From CAVTJL01 sp963828215 (GTDB lineage: Bacteria > Pseudomonadota > Alphaproteobacteria > Geminicoccales > Geminicoccaceae): DNA of 64,000 nt. Location: contig CAWHFO010000016.1 of assembly GCA_963828215.1 (NCBI GenBank), positions 62,001 to 126,000 on the forward strand. Reading direction: 5' to 3'. Below the pieces are notes generated by a model. It searched no databases and was not told the DNA's origin. It worked only from the letters and a program-made list of their open reading frames with translations. This document shows, one piece after another, positions 47,784 through 56,756 of this stretch (positions are counted from its first letter, which is position 1; each line of letters begins with the position of its first letter). The position numbers and the translations under genes were made by a program.

Positions 47784-48604
47784 CAGGCGGACGCCCGTTG
47801 TCGGCCCGCGCCCTCGACCCGCGGCTCGAGGCCCAGATGGGCCAGAAGGACGTGCTTGTGGTGGACCATCTCCTTCTCCAGCAGGCTGTCGGTGGTCCGC
47901 GGCCGCGGCGCCTCGATCCGCAGGTCGTCGACCATCCGGCCGCTGTGGATGACGAGGATCCGATCGGCCAGGATCAAGGCCTCGTCGACATCGTGCGTGA
48001 CGAAGAGAATGGTCCGGCGCCGGCCCTCGTCGCCCTCCGCCCAAAGGGTCAGGAGCACGCTGTGGAGCTGGCGCTTGGTCACATAGTCGAGGGCGCCGAA
48101 CGGCTCGTCCAGCATCAGGACGCCGGCGCCATTGGCGAAGACGGTGGCGACTGCCACCCGCTTCAGCATCCCGCCCGAGAGCTCGCGCGGCCAGGCGGTC
48201 TCCACAAGGCCGAGCCCCACCATCTCGAGATAGCGACGGGCCACGCGCCGCCGCGCGGCCTTTGCCATGCCGCGGCATCTGAGCCCGTACTCGACATTGT
48301 CGACGACCCGCATCCACGGAAAGACGCTGTCCTTCTGGAACACCATGCCGCGCTCGGGGCCGGGCCCCGTCACTGCCGCGCCCGCCACGCGGACGGCGCC
48401 GCCGGACGGGGGCAGCAGCCCGGTCACGAGCTGAAGCAGCGTGCTCTTGCCGCATCCGGACGGCCCGACGAGGCAGACGAACTCACCCTCGGGAACCTCG
48501 AAGGAGATGTCGTCGACCGCCCGGACCGGCTGCCCGTCCGCCCGCTTGAAGGTGCGTGAGACGCTATCGAGCGCGATCATGGCGGGCGAGGCTGCTGCTG
48601 CCAT
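47783..48604 (-). CDS. NitT/TauT-type ABC transporter ATPase (second system)
   Basis: An intact 273-residue ATPase. Walker A GPSGCGKST, MVFQKDSVFPWMRV, signature LSGGMLKRVAVATVF, GVLMLDEPFGALDYV and FVTHDVDEALILADRI follow the family order. Lys in the signature tail (LSGGMLKR for LSGGMQQR) is a small variation. It lies between the two permease genes of its system. Confidence 0.91.
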   Translation of the reverse strand: MAAAASPAMIALDSVSRTFKRADGQPVRAVDDISFEVPEGEFVCLVGPSGCGKSTLLQLVTGLLPPSGGAVRVAGAAVTGPGPERGMVFQKDSVFPWMRVVDNVEYGLRCRGMAKAARRRVARRYLEMVGLGLVETAWPRELSGGMLKRVAVATVFANGAGVLMLDEPFGALDYVTKRQLHSVLLTLWAEGDEGRRRTILFVTHDVDEALILADRILVIHSGRMVDDLRIEAPRPRTTDSLLEKEMVHHKHVLLAHLGLEPRVEGAGRQRASA

Positions 48605-48607
48605 CGC

Positions 48608-49477
48608 TCAGCCGGCCCCGCCGGTGCGCGCCGCCATGCTCCAGACGGCGAGCTGGGCGAAACCGACCGCGGCCAGCCAGTCGCAGACCACGGCGACCAG
48701 CCCCAGCACGATGAGTGCTGCGAAGATGCCCTGCACGTCGGTGGCGCCGGCCAGCACCTCGACGATCTTGCCGATTCCGTACTGGGCGCCCAGCAGCTCG
48801 GCGATGGCTTCAAGGCCCCAGGCCCCGGCCAGCGCGATGCGTACTCCGCCCAGGATCTGCGGCACGGTGCCCGGCACCAGGATGTCCCGGATGATCATCC
48901 ACGGCCGGGCGCCCAGCGTGAGCGCCGACTCCTCGTAGACCGGATCGAGATTGTCGGCGGCGCGCTGGGCATAGACGTAGAGGATCACCGCCACATAGAG
49001 CAGCACCAGGAGAACCGAGCTGGCCCGCCCGACGCCGAACCAGATGAGGAAAAAAGGTGCAGCAACCAGGATCGGCACGGTGCCGGCCGTGAGCATGATC
49101 GGGTCGACGATGGCCCGGGCGAGGCCGAACCGGGCGCTGACGAGGCCGGCGATGGCGCCGACGAAGCCGCCGACGAGCACCGCCACGAAGACGTTGAGGG
49201 CGGTGTAGATCATGCTGTCGAGCAGGCCCGTACTTTCCAGGCCATAGAAGGACAGCTCGGGCGCAGAGAAGAAGTCGGCACCGATCCGCGCGGCGACGCT
49301 CAGGGGCGAGGGCAGCGAGGAAGCGGGTGCGACGAGAGTCAGCAGCGCCCACACGACGACGAGGAGAACGAGGCCCAGGCCGCCCATTGGATCGACGGCC
49401 AGCCCCGCCACACCCCAGCGCCGGCTCCGCCCGGCGGGCGGTGCCTCGCTCACGCCGCTGCGGATGCTGACGCTCAC
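48608..49477 (-). CDS. NitT/TauT-type ABC transporter permease (second system, permease 1)
   Basis: A 289-residue permease from GTG 49477. PILVAAPFFLIWFGVGRASSV and the EAA loop ALTLGARPWMIIRDILVPGTVPQI are visible, with six or more transmembrane segments. It starts 26 bp after the binding-protein stop. With the permease encoded after the ATPase it probably forms a heterodimeric channel. Confidence 0.87.
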   Translation of the reverse strand: MSVSIRSGVSEAPPAGRSRRWGVAGLAVDPMGGLGLVLLVVVWALLTLVAPASSLPSPLSVAARIGADFFSAPELSFYGLESTGLLDSMIYTALNVFVAVLVGGFVGAIAGLVSARFGLARAIVDPIMLTAGTVPILVAAPFFLIWFGVGRASSVLLVLLYVAVILYVYAQRAADNLDPVYEESALTLGARPWMIIRDILVPGTVPQILGGVRIALAGAWGLEAIAELLGAQYGIGKIVEVLAGATDVQGIFAALIVLGLVAVVCDWLAAVGFAQLAVWSMAARTGGAG

Positions 49478-49503
49478 GCTCGTTTCCCCGGCTCCCAGCG
49501 CCG

Positions 49504-50829
49504 CTAGCCCGCGGCGGCCGTCGCCGCCCGATAGGCGTCGAGGAAGTCGTACCAGCCATAATACTGCTTTGCCCTCGCCAGCATCGCCTGCTTGTCGGCG
49601 CTCAGGCTCTTGCCCTCGAGGCCCTTCATGAGCGCGTCGGTCTTGGTGCGGTAGTCGACCATCTGGTGCCAGATCGGCGCCGCCCAGATGATCTGCTCGG
49701 GCGTCACCGCACCCTTGGGAACGATGCCGTGCTCGGCATAGTTCTTGATGATCGCAGCCCAGGCATTCTTGTAATAGAGCACGCTGGATGTATCGTCGAA
49801 ATAAGTCTTGTCGTAGTCGAAGGGCGACAGCGGATCGAGCGCCTTGATGGTGGCTTCCACGCCCTTGCCGTCGAGATCGGTGCCGGCGACGCTGTTGAGA
49901 TAGGGCGCCTGGAGATCGAACAGCGAGGGGTCCTTCTTGACCTCGTCGATGGTCCGCCAGACGACCGAGAGGAAGCGCAGAACCGTGTTCTGATTGGCGT
50001 TGACGTATTCGGCGTTGGCGCCGATGCCGACGACCGCGACCAGGGGCTCGATCGGCGAGTCGATGCCGCCCGGCCCGTATTTGTAGAGGTCGCCGATGTC
50101 GAGCAGCTTCGACCAGCCGGCCTGCTCCAGCGTGTAGACGATCGGAGCACCCTCTGGATTGACGAAATCGATGCGGCCGGCCTTGGCCAGCACCAGCGCC
50201 TTCGAGTCGTCCAGGACCTGGAGTTTCCATTTGACCTTGGCGAAGGTCGCCGCCGCCTCCTCGAAGGGCCGATCGCTCAGCTCGGGCGCCCCCACGAGCG
50301 TCTTGCCGTCGAGCGGCAGGAGAGCGGCGCGGATGGCCTCCTCGAAATTCTTGCCCTCGGCGATGTACTGCTTGAACGTCTTGAGCTTCAGCTTCGGATT
50401 GGCGAGGATGGCGTTGCCCAGGAAGTCATCGGTGAAGGCGATGCACTTCAGTGTCTTGGCCGACTTGTAGGTCGGCAGCATCAGCGGGCAGAACTCGCTC
50501 GAGATGTCGAGCTGACGGTTCAAGAGAAGGGCCGTGACGTTGGTATCGGTGACCTTGAGGCCGTAGGGCTCGGGCTTGATCGTGATGCCCACGTCCTTGA
50601 ACCAGCCCTTCTTCATCGCGATGATGTAGAAGGTGTTGTCGGCGTAGGGGCGCATGCCGAAGGTGATCGCCGCGGCGGGAATGTCCGTCCCGGCCTCGGG
50701 AAGTGCTGGCGCGTAGGTGTCGACCGAGACATCGGCTGCCCGTCCCGGCAGCGCCGACAGTCCGATTGCCAGCCCAAGCGCCGCCGCCAGCGACCAGCAA
50801 TACCGACGACGCGATCCCGTTCCTGCCAT
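49504..50829 (-). CDS. NitT/TauT-type substrate-binding protein (second system)
   Basis: An intact 441-residue binding protein, about 100 residues longer than TauA/SsuA. A signal (WSLAAALGLAIGLSALPG, cut near RAADVS) precedes FGMRPYADNTFYIIAMKKGWFKDVGI, the NMT1-type opening. The extra length lies in the C-terminal lobe (DPSLFDLQAPYLN onward). First gene of the four-gene transporter operon, divergent from gntR; the racemase-family and NHL genes follow at its end, so their substrate is probably what is imported. Confidence 0.88.
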   Translation of the reverse strand: MAGTGSRRRYCWSLAAALGLAIGLSALPGRAADVSVDTYAPALPEAGTDIPAAAITFGMRPYADNTFYIIAMKKGWFKDVGITIKPEPYGLKVTDTNVTALLLNRQLDISSEFCPLMLPTYKSAKTLKCIAFTDDFLGNAILANPKLKLKTFKQYIAEGKNFEEAIRAALLPLDGKTLVGAPELSDRPFEEAAATFAKVKWKLQVLDDSKALVLAKAGRIDFVNPEGAPIVYTLEQAGWSKLLDIGDLYKYGPGGIDSPIEPLVAVVGIGANAEYVNANQNTVLRFLSVVWRTIDEVKKDPSLFDLQAPYLNSVAGTDLDGKGVEATIKALDPLSPFDYDKTYFDDTSSVLYYKNAWAAIIKNYAEHGIVPKGAVTPEQIIWAAPIWHQMVDYRTKTDALMKGLEGKSLSADKQAMLARAKQYYGWYDFLDAYRAATAAAG

Positions 50830-50983
50830 CGCTTCTCTCCCGACCTTGTGAGGCTGGCCTGCGGGCACGGTTCTGACGCCCTGCCCCACCCAGGCACCGA
50901 GGGCAGGATGCGCTCGGCCTTCTCGCATGGCAAGAGCCGTGCCAAACGCCACATTGGCGGAGCAGCCTGGAATATAAGGATAG

Positions 50984-51057
50984 TTGCACGATCAGGATTC
51001 TGGATGTTGCACGCAGTTTGATCATAAGATACTGATTTTGCACGAGAGATGATCATA
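50984..51057. promoter_or_regulatory. Phased direct repeats, candidate GntR operators
   Basis: TTGCACG occurs at 50984, 51007 and 51038. In the last two copies it is followed at exactly 13 bp by GATCATA (51020 and 51051), making a 31-bp-period repeat, about three helical turns. The first copy keeps only GATCA. The cluster ends 28 bp before the gntR start and lies 154 bp before the binding-protein start, in unusually AT-rich DNA for this genome. It is likely a regulator-binding and promoter region for both directions. Confidence 0.6.
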
Positions 51058-51085
51058 GGGGACACATGCCGGTCTGGAGCCTGTC

Positions 51086-51823
51086 GTGACGACCTTGGAC
51101 GAGACGGTGGAGCGCTCCGTGGACGGCGCCGTGGCCCGGCCGAGACGCCCGCCGATCCGACGGCGGCTGCTGCACGCCGAGGTCGGCGATCGGCTGCGCG
51201 ACATGATCGTCGGGGGCGAGATCGCGGCCGGCGGCAGGCTGAACGAATCCCGTCTCGCCCTGATGCTGCAGGTGTCGCGGACGCCTGTCCGGGAAGCCCT
51301 GAAGCTGCTGGCCTCGCAGGGGCTGGTCGAGCTTCTGCCGGGGCGCGGCGCCCGCGTGGTGCGGCTGCTGCCGGAGGCGATTCTCGAGCTGTTCGAGGTG
51401 ATCAGCGGTCTCGAGCGCCACGCCGTCGAGCTCGCCGCCGGGCGCATGACCCGGCGCGAGCTGGCGCGGCTCCAGGCGCTGCACGAGCGCATGGTCGAGC
51501 ACTACCGGCAAGGCCAGCGCCCCGACTACTTCCGGCTCAACCAGGAGATCCATCTCGGCCTGGTCGCCGCCGCGCGCAACCCGACCCTCAAGGCGACCCA
51601 CGCGGTCCTGATGGCCAAGGCCGGCGGCAGCCGCTACACGGCGCTGATGTCGCCCGAGCGCTGGGCCGAGGCCGTGGCCGAGCACGAGGCGCTGATGCAG
51701 GCGCTGGCCGAGCACGACCCGGTCCGCGCCGGCCGGATCATGCTCCAGCACGTCCGGCGGACCGGGGAGGCGGCCAGCGTCGTGCTCCGGGACGAGGCCA
51801 GCCGCGTCTCGCGCGGTCGGTGA
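51086..51823 (+). CDS. GntR family regulator, FCD subfamily
   Basis: An intact 245-residue regulator. The winged helix covers residues 30-95 with GDRLRDMIVGGEI and the recognition segment VSRTPVREALKLLASQ. The FCD domain includes YFRLNQEIHLGLVAAARNP (metal-binding His) and EHEALMQALAEHD. The start is GTG 51086; an arginine-rich N-terminal extension of about 30 residues precedes the DNA-binding domain. It probably controls the divergent NitT/TauT-type operon with the racemase-family enzyme. Confidence 0.9.
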   Translation: MTTLDETVERSVDGAVARPRRPPIRRRLLHAEVGDRLRDMIVGGEIAAGGRLNESRLALMLQVSRTPVREALKLLASQGLVELLPGRGARVVRLLPEAILELFEVISGLERHAVELAAGRMTRRELARLQALHERMVEHYRQGQRPDYFRLNQEIHLGLVAAARNPTLKATHAVLMAKAGGSRYTALMSPERWAEAVAEHEALMQALAEHDPVRAGRIMLQHVRRTGEAASVVLRDEASRVSRGR

Positions 51824-51855
51824 CGACTGACTGCTGGCATGCCCGACGGTGGGCG

Positions 51856-52879
51856 TCAGCGATGGGTGGGCGCCGCCTCCGGCAACAGGCCCAGGGCCCT
51901 GAGCGGCCCTGAGCTCGGCCCAGAGCGCGTCCGGGATCGGCTGCCGGATCAGGCCGGCATTGGCCAGAACCTCAGCCCGGTCGCTGCAGCCGACAACGAC
52001 GCTGGTGACGGCCGGATGGCCGAGCGGAAAGCGCAGCGCTGCGGCCGCCAGGGGCACCGCGTGACGACGGCAGACCTCCTCGATCCGCCGTACCCGCTCG
52101 AGAATCGCTGGCGCTGCAGGCTCGTAGAAATACCGCGCCCCGGCGACGGCGCCCGTCGCCAGGATGCCCGAATTGAAGGGCGCCGCGACCAGGATGCCGA
52201 TTCCCTCCCGCTCGCAGTGGGGCAGCAGCGCATCGAGGCCGCTCTGGTCGAGCAGGGTGTAGCGCCCGGCCAGCATGAAGCAGTCGAATCGACCGGCCCT
52301 TGCGAACTCGAGGCAGACATCGGGATCGTTCACGCCCACGCCGAACGCGCGGATGATGCCCGCCCCGCGCAGCTCGTCCAACGCCCGATAGGCACCGTCC
52401 ATGGCCTCGGCGAAGCGCCGCTGATAGGCCTCGCCGTGCCACCTCGGGTTGCAGTCGTGGATCAGCGCCAAGTCGATCCGCGCCCGGCCCAGCCGCTGAT
52501 AGCTGTCCTCGAGCGAGCGCATCGTCGCGCCGTACGAATAGTCGAAGACAGGCGTGAACGGTAGCGGCGCGCTGAACATGCTGGGGGGCGGCGCGTCCCG
52601 CGCCGGCCGGAGCAGCCGTCCGACTTTGGTCGACAGCACCATCGCGTCGCCCGGCAGGCGTCGCAGGCCGGCGCCGACACGGTGCTCGCTGAGCCCATGG
52701 CCGTAGAAGGGCGCCGTGTCCACGTAGCGGATACCTGCCTCGACGGCGGCGGCGAGCGTATCGGCCGCGGCCTCGTCGCCACCATCGCTGTAGAGGCCGC
52801 CGAGCGGTGCTCCGCCGAGCCCGAGCTCCGTGAGCTCCAGCCCCGAGCGGCCGAGCCGGCGCTGCCTCATTCCCGTCAT
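51856..52879 (-). CDS. Aldo/keto reductase, aldose/L-fucose dehydrogenase type (one frameshift)
   Basis: An NAD(P)-linked oxidoreductase of the D-threo-aldose 1-dehydrogenase group. RRLGRSGLELTELGLGGAPLGG opens the barrel; the catalytic tetrad lies in YVDTAPFYGHG (Asp, Tyr), STKVGRLL (Lys) and LIHDCN (His). VVVGCSDRAEV is the cofactor end loop. An extra base near 51900 hides the true end, LLPEAAPTHR and a stop at 51856, so the open frame seems to run on; true length is about 340 residues. It oxidises free sugars to lactones. It starts 9 bp after the hydroxyisobutyrate-dehydrogenase-type gene and is last in that operon. Confidence 0.87.
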
Positions 52880-52888
52880 CGTCCCGTC

Positions 52889-53802
52889 TCAGCCTTTCGC
52901 CTGCTCGAGCCGAACCTCGACCCCGGCTGCCCGCTCCACGCGCCGCAGCAGGCCCGTCACGTCCTCTCCGCCCTGGCCCGCCTCGTCGGCGGCGACGAGG
53001 GCCGCCAGCGTCGCCTCGCCGACCGGTGCCGGCACGCCCAGCGACCCGCGCCAGCTCGACCGCGAGCCGCACGTCCTTCCTGGCCAGCCGGATCATGAAG
53101 CCCGGGCTGAAATCGCCGAGCAGCGCCTTTTTCGGCAGCATGATGGCCAGCTGGTTGTTGCCGGCCATGGTCGAGGCGAAGACGGTGCGCATCAGCTCGA
53201 GCGGGAGGCCGGCCCTGGTCCCGGTCACGAGCGCCTCGGCGGTCGCCTGGAGCAGGCTCGAGGCGAGGCAGTTGTTGGTGAGCTTCATCGCCTGCCCGGC
53301 GCCCAGGGCGCCGCAGTGGAAGAGCGTCTCGCCCATGCACATCAGGACCGGGCGCACCTCCTCGATCACGGCCGCGTCGCCGCCGACCATCAGCACCAAG
53401 GTGCCCGCCACGGCGTTCTGCTGGAGCCTGCCGACCGGGCTGTCGATCATCCTGATGCCGCGCCCGGCCATGGCCTCGCCGACCCGCTCGGGTCGTCGTC
53501 GGATCGATCGTGCTCATGTCGATATAGACGGCACCCGATCGCAGCGACCCCAGAATGCCGTTCGGGCCCGTCGCCACGGCCTCGACGTCGGGCGCGTCGG
53601 GCAGCATGGTGATGACGACGTCCGAGGCGGCCGCGACCTCGGCCGGCGAGGAGGCGGACTTGGCACCGGCTGCAACAAGGTCGGCCATCGACGCCGGGAC
53701 CGCGTCGTAGACCACCATCGGATAGCCGTTCTTCCTGACATTGCTCGCCATCGGCCGCCCCATCGTGCCGAGCCCGATGAAGCCGATCCTGCTCGAAGCC
53801 AT
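52889..53802 (-). CDS. 3-hydroxyisobutyrate/beta-hydroxyacid dehydrogenase family protein 1 (two frameshifts)
   Basis: An NAD(P)-dependent beta-hydroxyacid dehydrogenase. IGFIGLGTMGRPMASNV is the cofactor loop, DVVITMLPDAPDVEAV and YIDMSTIDPTT the second part, and GQAMKLTNNCL holds the catalytic Lys. The substrate loop DSPVGRLQQNAVAGTL differs from the common DAPVSGG. Extra bases near 53492 and 53043 split it; joined length is about 303 residues. It is a clear paralog of the gene at 62712-63644. It follows a NitT/TauT-type binding protein and precedes the aldo/keto reductase. Confidence 0.87.
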
Positions 53803-53832
53803 CTGCCTCGAATCCCTCCTGATGTCTCGTGA

Positions 53833-53861
53833 CGGGGAGCGGCCCTGCCCGCCGCTCCCCG
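53833..53861 (-). other. Hairpin after the third NitT/TauT-type binding protein
   Basis: A 10-bp perfect stem (core GGGGAGCGG at 53834-53842 and its complement at 53852-53860) with a 9-base loop lies right after the binding-protein stop and before the next gene of the operon. No T-run follows. It may reduce downstream expression or protect the upstream message. Confidence 0.5.
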
Positions 53862-53869
53862 CCGGCGGC

Positions 53870-55107
53870 TCAGCTACGCGCCGACCACTTGTCCATGTCC
53901 CACACCGGCAGGCCGCGCAGGTCCTTGGTGTCCTTGGCGGTGAAGACGTCCATCGCCGGCTGCTTGCCGGTCGCCTCCCAGGCCTTCTCGATCAGGGGCG
54001 CACCGGGCTTGAAGGCGTCCTTGACCTGGTCCCAGGTCAGGGCCTGGTCGATCAGCCCGCCCTGGACCATGAACTTCGAGACGGCGAGCAGCGCCCCGGC
54101 ATCGCCCTCGGTCGGCCAGACCCAGCCACGGATGAACAGCACCTCGTCCTCGACCACCTTGGCGCCGAGATCGCCCGGCAGGCCCCAGTATTTCTTCGAC
54201 AGGTCGGAGATCTGGGCGGGCGTCATCTTGCCCAGGCCGTCCACCGCCTCCTGCTGCGCCGTGACGAAGGCGGTGACGAGCTCCGGATTGGCGGAAAGAA
54301 GCTTGTTCTGCACCATCCAGAACGAGCGATGCAGATAGAAGCCGTCGGGATAGAAGGGCGATTTCTTGACGGACGGCAGCAGGATACCGGCACCCTCGCC
54401 GGCCGGGCCCTTGTAGTGGGACTCGGTGTAGCCGAACGAGTTGACGATGCCGACCGTGCCGATCTCCTTGTTGGCCTTGAGGAAGGCCGGATAGGTGACG
54501 ATGGCGGCGTCCATGCCGGTCGGCAGCGCCGCCGCCTGCGCCTGGGTCGGCGTGTTGATGATCTTGATGTCGTTGGCCCGCGGATCGCCCGAGCCGAGCT
54601 CGCCGAAGAGAATCTGCGAGAGCGCGTTGTAGGGGTCGCCGCCCAAGAGGGCGCCCACCGTCTTGCCCTTGAGATCCTGGACGTTGCGGATGTCCGAAGT
54701 CGGGGCGCGTGGCCAGCACGAAGCGGAGATGGCCCTCGCCGACATTGAGGACGTTCCAGGGCTGCTGCTGGGCGATGCCGCGGATGATGGGCGTGTTGCC
54801 CCAGAGCCCGAAATCGAGATTGCCGCCGACGAAGGCCTCGACCTGCGGCATCGCCGAGGGATAGTCGCGATAGTCGACCGTGAGCTTGTAGCCCGCCTTC
54901 GCCGCCTGCTTGGCGAAGAGGTCCTTGTCCATCATGTACTGGGTGATGGGCGAGTTGCCGGCGGCCCAGGGCTGCCGGCCGACCGACACGGTCAACGCCT
55001 TGGCGTCGGCCGCTCGGGCCGCCCTGCGCGGCAAGCGACACCGCTGGCCCGGTCAGCGCCGTGCCCGCCATGGTTCCCAGAACGTCGCGTCGCGTGAGTC
55101 TCGTCAT
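53870..55107 (-). CDS. NitT/TauT-type substrate-binding protein, Tat signal (third system, two frameshifts)
   Basis: The periplasmic binding protein of the third system. TRLTRRDVLGTMAGTALTG is a twin-arginine signal. The mature part has VDYRDYPSAMPQVEAFVGGNLDFGLWGNTP, then LKGKTVGALLGGDPYNALSQIL and GMDAAIVTYPAFLKANKEIG. Extra bases near 55015 and 54705 split it; joined length is about 411 residues. ATG 55107 follows GGGAGTGC. It is encoded after its permeases and ATPase, the reverse of the usual order. Confidence 0.86.
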
Positions 55108-55156
55108 CTCTTTTGCACTCCCTTGGTTGGCCGGGTTGTGAAAGCGAAGGATGCGC

Positions 55157-55992
55157 TCAGTCGCCGCCATCGGTCATGGCGGCGCGGTAGACCTCGTCGC
55201 GGATCAGATGCCAGATCTCCTGGGTGAGCTCCTGGAAGCGGGCCACGCCGCGGACGGCGTCCTCGCGCGGCCGCGGCAGGTCGACCGGAATGATCCGGAC
55301 GACCCGTCCCGGATGGCTGCTCATGACGACCACGCGGTCCGAGAGAAAGACCGCCTCGTCGATCGCGTGGGTGATGAAGACGACCGTTTTTTTCTCCCTC
55401 GCCGGCCGCTCCTGGCCCCAGATGCGGAGCAGCTCCTCCTGGAGGATGGTGCGCGTCTGCGCGTCGAGTGCCGCGAAGGGCTCGTCCATCAGCAGCACCT
55501 CGGGCTCGTTCGCCAGGAGCCGGGCGATGGCGCAGCGCTGGCGCATCCCGCCCGACAGCTCGTGGGGATATTTCCGCTCGCTGCCGGCGAGGCTGACGAG
55601 CTCGATGAGCTGGTCGGACCCGCAGGTCGCGGTCGGCCCGCGGCGAGGCCCTTGCCATGCGGGCCGTAGCGCAGCCCGAACTCGACATTCTCGAAAACCG
55701 TCTTCCAGGGAAAGAGCGCATAGTCCTGGAACACCATGCCGCGCTCGGCACCGGGGCCCAGGATGGGCCGCCCGCCGATCGTCGCCCGGCCGGACGAGGC
55801 CCGCTCGAGGCCGGCCAGGATGTTGAGGATCGTCGTCTTGCCGCAGCCCGAGGGGCCGACGATGGTCAGGAACTCGCCGGCCTCGATCTCGAGGCTGACG
55901 TCCTCGACCGCGAGCACGCGGTCGCCGGTGCGCGGCGCCACGAACTCCTTGCGCACCGCATCGAGCGTCAGGCGCGAGGTGGTGCCCGTCAT
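55157..55992 (-). CDS. NitT/TauT-type ABC transporter ATPase (third system, two frameshifts)
   Basis: Motifs: Walker A GPSGCGKTT, MVFQDYALFPWKTV, ELSGGMRQRCAIARLL, VLLMDEPFAALD and FITHAIDEAVFLSDRV. Two extra bases between 55615 and 55650 disturb the stretch before the signature; joined length is about 277 residues. ATG 55992 overlaps the permease stop (ATGA). The binding-protein gene follows after 49 bp. Confidence 0.87.
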
Positions 55993-56756
55993 GTCCATGG
56001 CATGAGCCGCCGCTGGAGCCATCGGAGCCCCTGATCGATCGCCAGCGCCACGAGGCCCACGGCGATCATGCAGACGACGATGCTGTTGAGCTCGATATTG
56101 TAGGCATAGAAGACGAACATCATCTGGCCGATGCCGCCGCTGCCGCCGCCCCCGGCCTTCGAGCCGACCGCGAGCTCGGCCGCGACGATCGACATCCAGG
56201 CCGAGCCCATGGCGAGCCTGGCGCCGACGAAGATCGCCGGCAGGGCCGCCGGCAGGATCACCGTCTGGATGATCCGCAGCCGCGACAGGCCCATGGTCTG
56301 CGCCGCCTGCACATAGCGCCGGTCGACCCGCTTCACGCCGTGCATCGTATTGATGATCATGGGGAAGAAGGCCGCGTAGGCGACGACGAACACGGCGGCC
56401 GGCGTGCCGGTGCCGAACCAGAGGATGGCGAGCGGCAGAAGGGCGATGGGTGCCACCGGGCGGAAGCTCTCGACGATCGGGTCGAGATTGCGCTCCACCG
56501 CCCGGAGATAGCCCATGAGGATGCCCAGGATCAGCGCCAGGGAGCCGGCGACGGCAAAGCCCAGCGCCACCCGCCCGAGGCTCTGGATCAGGGCCATCGG
56601 CAGGTCGCCGCTGCCGAGCAGGCCGGCGGCGGCCTCGACCACCTCGACCGGCAGGGGCGCCCGGCTGCGCGGCGGCAGCGTCAGGCCCCAGACCTGCCAG
56701 ATCAGGATCAGCGCCACCGGCAGCATCAGGCCCCGCATCGGCAGGCGGGCCGTCAC
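55989..56756 (-). CDS. NitT/TauT-type ABC transporter permease (third system, permease 2)
   Basis: A 255-residue permease from GTG 56756, which overlaps the preceding permease stop (GTGA). PVAPIALLPLAILWFGTGTPA and the EAA loop AAQTMGLSRLRIIQTVILPAALPAI are visible. A glycine-rich loop (SKAGGGGSGGIGQM) lies in the last third, longer than in relatives. Likely heterodimer partner of the permease encoded upstream. Confidence 0.88.
   Translation of the reverse strand: MTARLPMRGLMLPVALILIWQVWGLTLPPRSRAPLPVEVVEAAAGLLGSGDLPMALIQSLGRVALGFAVAGSLALILGILMGYLRAVERNLDPIVESFRPVAPIALLPLAILWFGTGTPAAVFVVAYAAFFPMIINTMHGVKRVDRRYVQAAQTMGLSRLRIIQTVILPAALPAIFVGARLAMGSAWMSIVAAELAVGSKAGGGGSGGIGQMMFVFYAYNIELNSIVVCMIAVGLVALAIDQGLRWLQRRLMPWT

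Noticed and set aside
50984..51057. Short CRISPR-like array
   Set aside because: Only two full copies with 31-bp period, no spacer of constant length, no cas genes; better read as operator repeats.
51053..52879. 608-residue aldo/keto reductase
   Set aside because: The open frame passes the true C-terminus because of an extra base near 51900 and continues as the antisense of gntR; the neighbouring frame gives a normal ending at 51856.
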